Source of the DNA: Lutjanus erythropterus
Taxonomy: Eukaryota > Chordata > Actinopteri > Lutjaniformes > Lutjanidae
DNA: 64,000 nt
Direction of reading: 5' to 3'
Assembly: GCA_020091685.1 (NCBI GenBank)
Contig: CM034593.1
Coordinates: 45,543,388 to 45,607,387 of the forward strand
A model generated the notes under the pieces. It was not told the origin of the DNA and did no database searches. It saw only the letters and a list, made by a program, of their open reading frames with translations. A program made the position numbers and the translations under genes. Below, in pieces: positions 12,347 to 24,200 of the stretch (position 1 is the stretch's first letter; every line of letters begins with the position of its first letter).

Positions 12347-15300
12347 ACATCCAGTAATACATGTTGAATTTAAACAGAAAAAACTGTGATTTCAGTAAAT
12401 GGAAAGTGACAGAAATTTCTTAAGGGACCAGTCTGTAACATGTACAGGGATGCAGAATACAACAGAAATGGAATAAAATATTTATCTAAGTGTACGATTT
12501 ATTTAGGTGTGCATTTGGCATGGGCAGTATTTGATTTTTCATACCTTTATAGCTTCCTGACATTTTACCGGGGTATAAAATATTATGGTGGTATTTGCAT
12601 AAAACTTGTGTAAAGTGTCGCTGCTCACCTTTCCCTCCGCTCAGTGCCAGTGGTGTATCTATATATCGTCATCGTTTTAAAATTCCCATAGTGTGTCTGT
12701 GTCTCAAGTGGAAGAGTTCAGTCAAGGTTTAGGTGTTTGGGTGACTGTATCATCTATTGGTGATGGGCTGATTTTGGCCAATTTTTGGAGCAATATTTGC
12801 AATTCTGTTTTGCTAATGTAACAGTGTTTCTCAACCCTGGTCCTCAAGTACCCCTGCCCTGCATGTTTTAGATGTTTCTCTGCTCCAACACACCTGATTC
12901 AAATGATCAGGCTGTTGTCAGGCTTCTGCAGAGACTTGATGACGAGCTGATCATTTGAATCAGGTGTGTTGGAGCAGGGAGGCATCTAAAACATGCAGGG
13001 CAGTGGTACTTGAGGACCAGGGTTGAGAGACAGTGATGTAACAGACTGACAGCAGCTGCTCAGCAACACACTCTCATCCAAAAGCACAGGGCACATCCAA
13101 TCAGACTGTTTGCACTCTTTACATGCAGTGAATTAAGGATTTAATTCGACTAAATCGGTTTGAATGAAGCCAATTAAGCGAGCCAATTAAGCTCGTCTTA
13201 GCTCGGTAAAAGAGAGAAGCTTAAATGCAGAAGGTGTACAGTTGTGTGTCTCTTTTTAAAAAGGAAAATAGGTGTGCAAATATTTAACTTGATGCTTTTT
13301 TGAGTTTATTTTCTTTATTGGGCGTAGTGAACGCATGCACCATATGTGACACAGTGAATTTGCTGCTTGGGCACATCTCCCAGCTGAGACTCAGGAGGAC
13401 ACGAGGAGGTTGGAGTTGGGTGCTAATATATTGCCGGTCGCTGGTTAATGGGCTGACATTGGCCAGTTGGAAAATTTTATTATATTGCCCAACCCTAGTT
13501 CAGTCATAAAATTGTCTAAACTTAAATATAAGTGAATGTGTTAAATGGACAAACGACATCGTCTGATATCAATCGCAGGCTCCTGAATTTAATCCATCAG
13601 TGTGGCAGACTTTGTGATATCAGCAAATATCAATATAATATAGTAGACTCAGTATAATATCATATTATGATGAAAGCTGTGATTTACACCACTACTCAGT
13701 GCGCATTCACCACCACTGTCTGTCACATAGACAGTAATCAGTCTGCCACTCGACCTCTTTTGTGCGTACAGACTAAATATAAAATAGTCTCTAACAGTTT
13801 CTAGTTAGTCCTGTAACTTTGTCTCCCAGCACCTTCCCATCAGTTTAATAGAAAGAGGAGTGTTTATATTTTTGATGGTATTGATCATGGCGTTGGCCAG
13901 TATGTTTTCATTAGTGTGTAATCACATGAAAATAAAAGTCATAATGTTTTTGTTAACTCAGAATGGGCTCTTTATATCTACAGAGGGAGTGGCTCCTCTT
14001 AATGGGGGTCACTGTGTTGCGCTGCCATGTATCTACAGTAGTCCTCTACAGTCAAACCAGACACTGGCTCTAAATACGACCTTTGGCTTTTTTTGTGAGT
14101 TTAGTTTCCACTGTAGATTCTCCTGCATGCTTGGAAGGGGAGGGTTAGACAGGGTGTGTGCAGTCCGCAAGCTCACCACTAGATGCCGCTAAATCCTACA
14201 CACTGGTCCTTTTAAAGGATTGATTTTTCTCTTGGATCTCAAAACTTTACATCCTCGTTGTCTTGTTCCGTTTCTCTGTAGAGGTACAACCAGGAAGAGA
14301 GAAGACTACCTGGAGTGGCCAGAGTACTTCATGGCTGTGGCCTTTCTGTCAGCCCAGAGGAGCAAAGACCCGAGTTCACAGGTGTGTGTGCTCTTCTGCA
14401 TGTGTATTAGAGCTGTACCTAGAGCTGGGGAATATAGCAATTATATTTGAGTATGAATATTTATCATCATGTCGGCGTTTTCACTGTTTCTGGTGGTTAC
14501 TGCTAAGGAGCAGTTAGGATACTGTACTCAGAGTGTGAAGATCTGCTCAGCTTGTTGTATACTTAGTGTAAGGTTGTGTGATGTGTTTGCTGTAACAGAA
14601 AAGTTCATTTCACATTACTATGGTGTCTCACAGCAGAGTTGGTCCAGGCTGAGAAGCTAGTTAGCAGTTACGACTCATGGTGCTGTGGCATTAAAAAAAA
14701 AATAGGATTGCATGTGTTAATCTACCCATAGCTTCCAGCTCTAAAACATACCAGAGAGACATCTGGTTTTAGGCTGCCTGACTCATAGCTGCTAATTAGC
14801 TAGCTCTGATACATGAGCTATCTGAACCTTGTACTTTAAAAAAAAAAAAAAAAGTACAATGCAATAAACACAATCTTTTGATCCGTTTCTGTGATGACAA
14901 GCTTGCCAAGTCACACCACTGAAAATATCCCCACTCACAGCAGACAGGAGGTGAAAGTGATGCCTGTTTAATCAGCACCTCCTTCAGTGCCACACAAAGC
15001 GCTTCAGAGTTAAATACAGCTGACATCTGTCTCGATTTTTCACCACAACTCTGCACTGATATTTGTGGAACTATTACTTAAAAAAAATAACAGTGACACT
15101 AAAATTGTCACACTATGATGATTGAATTTAGTCCGTAGATCACATGCAGGCTGAACAATGGGCAGTGATCCGTACGGATGATGTGTTACACCCCTACATT
15201 TTAGAGAAAATGTGTATAGCCTAAAAATATTGAGATATAATTTATAAGCCATATCACCCAGCCTTAGCTGTAACAATTAGATACTTCACAAAGATGTCTA

Positions 15301-18300
15301 ATTAATTTTGAATGCAGTGTATTTGGTGTGACCACCCCTTGCCTTCAAAACAGCATCAATTCTTCTTGGTACACTTGCACAAAGTCAGGGATTTTGTAGA
15401 ATCTTAGTCAGGTGTTTAACCAAATATACCAAACAGGTGCTAATGATCAGAAATGATTGAAACACGGTCATTAACTGAAACAGAAACAGCTGTGTGGGAG
15501 GCTTAAAATTGGGTGAGGAACAGCCAAACTCTGCTACCAAGGTGAGGTTGTGGAAGACAGTTTGATGACACAGGTCAGACACCATGACAAGACACAAGGT
15601 AGTTATACTGCATCAGCAAGGTCTCTCCCAGGCAAAGATTTCAAAGCAGACTGGGGTTTCAAGATGTGCTGTTAAAGCTCTTTTGAAGAAGCACAAAGAA
15701 ACAGGCAACGTTGAGGACCATAGATGCAGAGGTCGGCCAGCTGATGAAAGACACATTGTGCTTACTTCCCTTCAAAATCAGAAGATGTCCAGCAGTGCCA
15801 TCAGCTCAGAACTAGCAGAAACCAGTGGGACCCAGGTACATCCATCTACTGTCCAGAGAAGTTGGCCAGAAGTGGTCTTCATGGAAGAATTGTAGACATA
15901 CCTTCAACGTGGAAACAAGGCCAAGCAACTCAACAATGCATGAAAACTTAGGAACTGGGGTACAGAAAAATGGCAGCAGGTGCTCTGGACTGATGAGTCA
16001 AAATTTGAAATATTTGACTGTAGCAGAAGGCAGTTTGTTCACCAAAGGGCTGGAGAGCAGCACAATGATGAGTATCTGCAGGCAACAGTGAAGCTGCATT
16101 TCTGCAAATGGAGTTGGGGATTTGGTCAGGATTAATGATGTCCTCAGTGCTGAGACATACAGGCAGGCAAGAGGCATCTGATTGGCCCCAAATATATTCT
16201 GCAGCAGGACAACGACCCCAAACATTAGGAAGGTCATTAGGAACTATCTTCAGCATAAAGAAGAACAAGGAGTCCTGGAAGTGATGGTATGACCCCCACA
16301 GAGCCCTGATCTCATCTTCGAGTCTGTCTGTTCTCCAAGATGTCTGGAACAACCTACCTGCCGAGTTCCTTCAAAAACTGTGTGCAAGTGTACCTAGAAG
16401 AATTGATGCTGTGTCGGAGGCAAAGGCTGATCACACCAAATATTGATTTGATTTAGATTTTTCTTCTGTTCGCTCACTTTGCATATTGTAAATAATAAAT
16501 AATAACATTTTATATTTTTGAAAGCATTCTTACTGTACAGAAATTGTTCACACCTGCCTAAAACTTTTGCACAGGACTATACATATAATATACATCTGGA
16601 ACAAACTGTTGAACTCCTCTGTGCAGGTGGGTGCATGTATAGTGAACCAGGAGAATAAGATCGTCGGCATTGGTTACAATGGTATGCCCAACGGCTGTGA
16701 TGATGACCTGCTACCCTGGTCCCGGTCTGCTGATAGCCGGCTTGACACTAAATACCCCTATGGTGAGAATACACGCACACACTCCATCCTTTGAGTAGAA
16801 TTTTGAACAGTTCAGTTGAGGAAATTGTGCACATACAACAAAGAAGCAAAGTGCTCCTGGTTTCAACCACCACTGTACACAAGTCCAGAATATTCAACTG
16901 ACAATGGAGGGGAGGATTTCTCCTCTGAACACAATCCAATTTGAAAGGTGTTAGGTGATTATACACTAATAAAAACATACTTTTAAAATATTAGAATCAA
17001 TTTCTGCCATATTGTGCCAATAGATCCGGGAAATCTTTGACTAAAACTGAACTAAGAAATTAAACCTAGGTGTGAAAAAAAAACCATTTAACTGAATTAA
17101 AAATAAAAATTAGACTTCAGAAAAAATTAAAATTGACTGAAATGATATAAAATAAATATGTACAGGAAATGTCTTTAGTAGGGCTGCAGTTAACAATTGT
17201 TTTCGGTTAATGTATTTTCATGGTTAACTGATTAATAACAATTAATGACAAATAAATACTCCTCACAATTTCGAGAAAATGTTTGACATTTTTGAAATGA
17301 TTCATTGCCTAATTGACTAATTGATCATTGCAGCTTTGGTCTTTATTTTTAGTCTTTCAGTCAGTTTCGTCAAATTAATCAACAGGACCATGAGGAGGCA
17401 TTGGTGCATCTGTTTATTGAGACTGGGATATCTGCATGACTGTGAGTCAGTCAACTGTCTTCACAAGGTTTTACTGTAATACCTGAACTTCTTCAGTCTT
17501 GACCCCAACAAATACCCACATAATATTAAAAAAAGCAATAAACTAAAACTGAAACTACCTAAATACATTTTAAAAGTAGGATGAAACATTTTTAAACAAA
17601 AAAATAATAATAAAATGAAACAATCAAACCCACTCAGCAAAAAAATAACACAAAATTGTAATAACTCTTGTGTAGAAGAGACTGTAATTCATTAGTCATG
17701 CTGAGTTCTAAACTTTGGCCTGTGGAGGATAAATAATGAAGAAATCTTTTTCTGCAATAAAAGAGGTTCTCACACTCTACACTACTGAGCCCTCTTCACG
17801 TCTCAAGTATGAAACTTCTGCCTGTAGAGGGCGCTAGAGGATAAGTATTGAAGAATCTCAACCTTTGTCCATCAATATGGTTCTCTCATATTCTTCTTTG
17901 TCTCTTTCCCTTTCTTTTAGTGCTTAATAAGTAACCTACATCTTTTTCGACACATGAAGAGCCTCTTCTCATCATTTCACTGTTTATCCTTGTTTAGATT
18001 TTCTTAATGCTGTTGTCTATTCACAAAATACTTCTGCATAATAATTGAAATTTAAACGAAAAGGTTTAGAGCAACCCCTGGGTGCCGAAGTGTTTTTACA
18101 ACCTCCAATATTAAAGAGAATAAAGCAAGCAGTTTACTGATTATTTGACCTTTAGTTTGCTTAAAACTCTTCCAGGAGTTTGGTCAAAACCTATGAAATG
18201 ACTAAAACTAAAGCTGATTTTACTCACACAGATTTCTAGTACTAAGAGTTGTTCATCAGGACGAAGTTCCATGAAAATTCCTAGGATTGGAATGTTTTCT

Positions 18301-18378
18301 AAGAATTTCCCCTTAGAGTTAAGAGTAGATCCTGCAGGGATAATGTTTGTGGTCGATCTCACTAGAGATGCACTCACA

Positions 18379-18471
<93 letters not shown>

Positions 18472-21244
18472 CAATGGTAATAATAATAAACTTAAACTAA
18501 GTGTTGTACAAAAGAAAATGAAATTGCAGATAAATCTTCCCTGTAACACAATAATGCTGTAATGCCAGAAATGAAAGTGGTCACAACACTAAAGATATTT
18601 GTGACTTTGGTCTGTTATATCAGCCGAGTGATCAAACAGTTACAGCACTTTCACAGTCTTGTATGGTGACATGGTTCACTTCATTTCCACTGGATGTCCA
18701 CACCTCACAGGCTCACAAAACAGCATTCATGGACACAACAGACTTCCTCATTAATACCAAATATATTAAGTACCAAAATAACCAGCATGGTCAAAAAACA
18801 TAAGCAAATAAATATAACAACTATCAGCATTTGAAAAGGCAACTGCACAAATAGAATAGAGCTCTTAAACAGTACTCACACCATGTTTTAATAGAAACTA
18901 AATTCTATCAAATTTACTACTCATTCCATGCCCATTATCATGATTTTTTTTTCTTTTTTCTTTTTTGATCAACCAATCACATTCTCTGTCAACCACACCT
19001 CCCATCAAGATAAAAGATTTTGTCTCTTCCTTGTTCAGAGTTGCTCTGAGAAGTTTTCTAAGTCACTCCAAAGATTGGACTCCTTGCTAGAAATGTTCAG
19101 GCTCAGTTCAGAGCTCTGAGAGTATTTTTAGCATGTTTGTGAACACTGGGGAGTACAGCTGCATATGTCAAGTCTTCACAAGTCGAGTCACAAGTCACAG
19201 GCCTCAGAGGCCTACTCCGCCTGCCCCTTGGAGGAGCGACTAGCATAACCGATGTGAATCCTGGCCGTTAGATTTTCATATTTCCTCTACACAAACAGAA
19301 TTCTTTGTCTGATGGTGGGACAAGAGGAAAGGTTAACATTATATTAGAATGTATCCAGAGGACGAATGCCACCAGCAGTCCCTGGCAATATGATCGATCT
19401 CCAAGCATTTTAAAAATTCAGCAGCAACATCTTTTTAAAGGAGCGGTGTCACAGTTACTCTGGATCAGGGGTCTGCAACCTGCAACTCCGGAGCCACATG
19501 CGACTCTTTTCCCCCCTCTCTAGTGGCTCCCTGCAGGTTTGACAAAACACGTAAAGTTAACATTTTAATTTCCATGTACCATAGTTGTAGGTCTAGGTGA
19601 CTCTGACTTTCCTCAGTTGTAAACATTGTTGTAATATTGTATTATTGTAACATCTACAGCTCAGCATTCTCCTCTAAATTTTACCGGTGGTTAGTCTTAA
19701 GTTCCCCTTGGCTAGCTTTGAATGCCAAATCCAAAAATATTAAAGTGTCTGATGAAAATGTTTGTGGCTCCAGACAGATTTCATTTTTTCTTTTTCGGCT
19801 GAAAACAGCTCAATTGACAGTAAAGGTTGCTGACCCCTGCTCTGGATAGACCACAGACCTGACTGTGGACAGTTCAACTAACCAAATGCAAAACACAATG
19901 AAAACTGTCCACTGGTTCTGTGTTTCTGAAGAGTTTATTCTCCAGCGTGATAGAAAACACCCAGCGTCCCAGGAGACTGGCTCTTGTATTTCATGCCTGC
20001 GCTGCCTGTCTCCAAAGCTTTATTTATGGCCACTATTTGTTTTCATAGTGACGTGTCTTTTAAGGCTTGTTTGCCGTACGACCTAATTAAATGTATAACA
20101 GGAAGATTTGTGGTGTCTGTCCTACAGTGTGTCATGCAGAGCTGAACGCCATTATGAACAAGAACAGCGCTGATGTGAAAGGCTGCACCATGTACGTGGC
20201 TTTGTTCCCCTGCAACGAGTGTGCCAAGCTCATCATCCAGGCAGGTGGGTGTCAACAACACACACACTCACAGCTTCCAGCATTAGTGTCTTTTGCTACA
20301 CTGATATTGATTTTTCAAGTCTGTAAATGATATTTTATGTTATTTATTTTTGACACATTTTCCCTTGCAATATATCATTATTATAATTTCAATCAAATTT
20401 CAAACTCTTCAGCCTTAATCAAAAAATGTAATTTGAGAGTCTTTCAATAACTGCTGCTGCATTTTAGTTACAAATGCTGAGTTTATACATCATTAAACTT
20501 GTCTAGAATAGAGTTGGGTGATATGTTAAAATTTTCCAATTTTTTTCTGATCATTGTCAGCCCATCCATCGGCAGCTGGCGATATCTATAATGTTAGATG
20601 ATTCATAAACATGAAATGCTCCTAACAGGGACAGAATGAAGAGCATATTGAATCTGTTTTTGTATGAAATGCACAATTATAAGATCAGGAATATCTTCAT
20701 TTCTGTGTAACGTTTGCACCTTTTCAGCTGATACTTGTCTCGCCCTGCGTAGTTCACCATCTGATCCTACTGCACTTTGCACAGCCTGACAGAACATCAA
20801 GCAAAGATCAGCCTTCTGTTAGTAACAGCCTCATTTAGCCACCATACAAAACTGGCGTACTCATCCCTCTGTCCTGATTAACGGTGTGAATCAGTTTGTT
20901 TACACTGACAATTAGAAGATGGTTGAAGGGCCACCTGGTACCCTATCAGGGGCCAGATTTGGCCTCCAGCTCGCAGGTGAGTATCACTGCTATAGAGTTT
21001 GCCAGAGACCACCTTGTGGATCCCACCAGCTGCAACACCCATCAAAATGTTGATGTTCTGAGTCCTCAGTCCTCAGTAATACTCAGTACTGATGGGTCGG
21101 ATCACGCCCATCTTTCAACCTGGAAGGTGTTGTGACTGAATCTGGCACAGTTGTGACGTTGTGTCAATGAAATCTGTTCATGGACCGTATTAACACCTGG
21201 CAAAATACTCAAAACTGCCTCTGCCGCAGTATGTGGTTCCAGAG

Positions 21245-21281
<37 letters not shown>

Positions 21282-24200
21282 CATAGACTCACAAGGTGAA
21301 AACAATACCGGCCACATGCTGTCGCAGCTGGTAAAGGTTGAGTCGTGTGTGTGATGAAAGCTTACGTCTGAGCTCTCTTATGTAAGTTAACTGCAACATA
21401 TTAACATCCTGCTGCAGCTGAGTATTTTTCAATTTATTTCAATGATTAATCAAGAAATAAAATAGGAAATGGAAAATTACACAGACAAACATGTCCAGAT
21501 AATCTTCAGACCTAGTCTGACCTGGTCTGAGGACAGCCCTGTCTTTACTACAATTCTTATAGAGTCAGTCAGTTATCAGTATTATAAGACAACATTTATT
21601 ATCCTGAGAAAAAACATGTGGTCACAGTAGGAGAGTAGAACCAGAGATCCACTGTGTGGAGCCAAAAGCTTTCATCATTAGGTTCCTTCATCACACTGTG
21701 CTGTATGTAAAGATATTCGGGTGGGTTGTCTGTAGCACCGTCACATGCCAGTGTTTCAAATGAAACCTTGAATAATAAATGTGTCAGAAAGCTTCATTTC
21801 ACCATCTTTATTCTAAATCCCCACCAGTGGCTGTAACATTCAACGCACCTCACCATACAGACGTGTGGTCAGTGTGAACAGCATATTAGGGCTGGACGAT
21901 GCTACCAAATTGGCATAGGACTACATCCACAGTGAAACATCGTGATGTGCAGTATCTTTGTTATGCACCACATGTGTTTAACTTGTGTTCAGCCCCTGAT
22001 GCTTAAAAGTAAAAGCTCGCTATACTGAGGAAGCTAAGCTAAGAAACCATCAGTGCAAATAACAACAACACGACTGAAAGAAGCACACTACCAGCGCTGC
22101 CAGGATATTTTTATTTTCTCAACCACAGTTCCAGAATTGGAACTTTGCCAACACTTCCTGCCTCATTGAAAGTCTGAGGGGACGCAGTATCTCAAGTACA
22201 GAAGGCTTTTAATTCACAGTGTTACAATAATAGAGGGCTCAGTGGATGATGACATCGTCCATCAGCCCCACCCGACGGCATACTTCTGATTTTGCTTTTG
22301 CATCAACAGTAATTGGGCAAAAAGTATAAAGTTTGTCGTGATGGTGGTCTGCTCTGTGGAGAGCAGAAGAGCATCTGCAGGATGCAGCCAGCATTTACTA
22401 TAAAATATCTTGCTTAAAGCCGAATAAATGGAAGGACAGCCTTACTAGGGAGACAAAGGCAGCGGTCAGATCAGTTCCTTCTTTGTCCTCTTGTTCTCTT
22501 GTATTACATACATCTCATCAGCTAAAAAGGCAAATAATAGTCTTTATTTTGCCCTCCTGCTGTCTGTGTCCCTTCATTATCCCTCCCTCCCTCCCTCTGC
22601 CCAGGTATTAAGGACGTGATCTATCTGTCTGATAAGTACCACGACACACCAGAGATGGTCGCTTCCAGAAGACTGCTCAGCATGGCAGGCATACAGTACA
22701 GGTGAGTACATATTTTTCACTGGCACACTTAAAAAGCTCAAGTGTTGCTGTCTTGCCTCAAAGTTAAACTTTGTGTTGTAATTAACGTCTTTTGGAGCAC
22801 CACATTTTCCCCAAATTTCATCCTCTGTTTGCAACTTCATAGTTATGTACTTCATTTTCTGGAATGCTTTTCAGCTCAGTTTTAGCTCAGTTCAAAGAAA
22901 TTAACCTCCTATTTCAAACTGTCAAACATCTTCAGTCTGATGTAGTCAGACACTGACACCTTATACTTAGATTTAAATCTTAGTTATCATTGATCTTCCA
23001 GATAGCTGAAAATCTTTGTGTACCATCAGCAATAGCAATAAGAAAATAGTTCAAATGTTCAGTACTTTCACTTTAGTGCATTAAATGCAAACCACTGTGA
23101 AAGCTCATAGCAAACACATATACATATCTCTCATTAATGGGACAAAGTAACACAACAGCCAGTCTTTCGGTATGTTGTTCATCGACACATGACAGAACAG
23201 AAACAGAAAAGACTGTGGAGTGAGAAAATGAGTGCAGACGGAGAGTAAATTGTGAATAAAAAAAGGACAAGTCGGCTCGTCCAGCTGTGAGGAGACCTGC
23301 CAAGGGGGGGATTACATGTCTCCTCTAGCCTGGGAACGCCTCAGGATCACCCAGGAGGAACTGGAAAGTGTTGTTGGGGAGAGGGACATCGGGAATAGGC
23401 CCCAGGGCTCGATCCAGACAGATGACAGACAGACAGACAACTACCAGAATGTGGTAGTACCATCCCAATCAAGACCATTCTGTCACCGCCACCGCTTCCA
23501 CCCTTTGAAGTACACAACAAGTAATAATGATGATAATAATAATCATCTTTATTTATAGAGCACCTTTGTGTGCTTCACACAAGGTCACAACTTCATAACA
23601 AGCAGATCATAAAAACAATAGCTGCAACAATTAATCCATTATTAATTGACTATTAAATTAATCACCATCTAGTTTGATAATAGACTAATTGTTCCAAATT
23701 CTCTGATTCCAGCTTCTCAAATGTGAATATTTTCTGGTTTCTTTGCTCCTCTCTGACAGTAAACTGAATATCCTTTGGGTTGTGGACAAAATAAGATATT
23801 TGAGGACATCATGCTTGGCCTTGGGAAACACTGATCATTTTTCACCAATTTTTGACATTTTATAGACCAAACAGCTAATCAATTAATGGAGAAAATGATC
23901 GACTCATTAATTGATGAAGAAAATAATCTTCACTTTTAGCCCTGATATCAAGCAATATGAAACTTCACTAAAATGTTTGTAAGTTTTGTTATGTACTTCA
24001 GTTTTAGGGTCACAGTTGGGTAGGTTTTTTGCTCATCAATCCAGATGTCTGTTCTCGAAAAGGTGGGGGTTTAGTCATGGCTGGGTTACATGTACACCCC
24101 TCCTAGTTACTCATAAAAGTAATGCACCTCAAAACAATAGTGGGCAATAAAGTAGCATCTAGTCCAATCAGATAAATGGTGAATGAGATGGGAGCTCTGA

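Larger units (their letters stand above)
9776..14281 (+). other. dctd: dctd intron 1
   Basis: 4.5 kb intron. It contains an imperfect (CAGA)n run near 9837-9865, a cttag-rich repeat pair near 10832-10930 and 11340-11505 whose halves look partly inverted, the hAT-like end at 11722-11826, a (GT)n run at 12291-12344 and a palindromic MITE at 12823-13034. I see no coding region. Confidence 0.75.

Noticed and set aside
15948..16352. 134-codon minus-strand frame
   Set aside because: It is the reverse of the Tc1 transposase relic on the + strand.
18319..18562. Open frames giving poly-Leu/Ile and poly-Asn
   Set aside because: They are the two translations of the ATT/AAT microsatellite.
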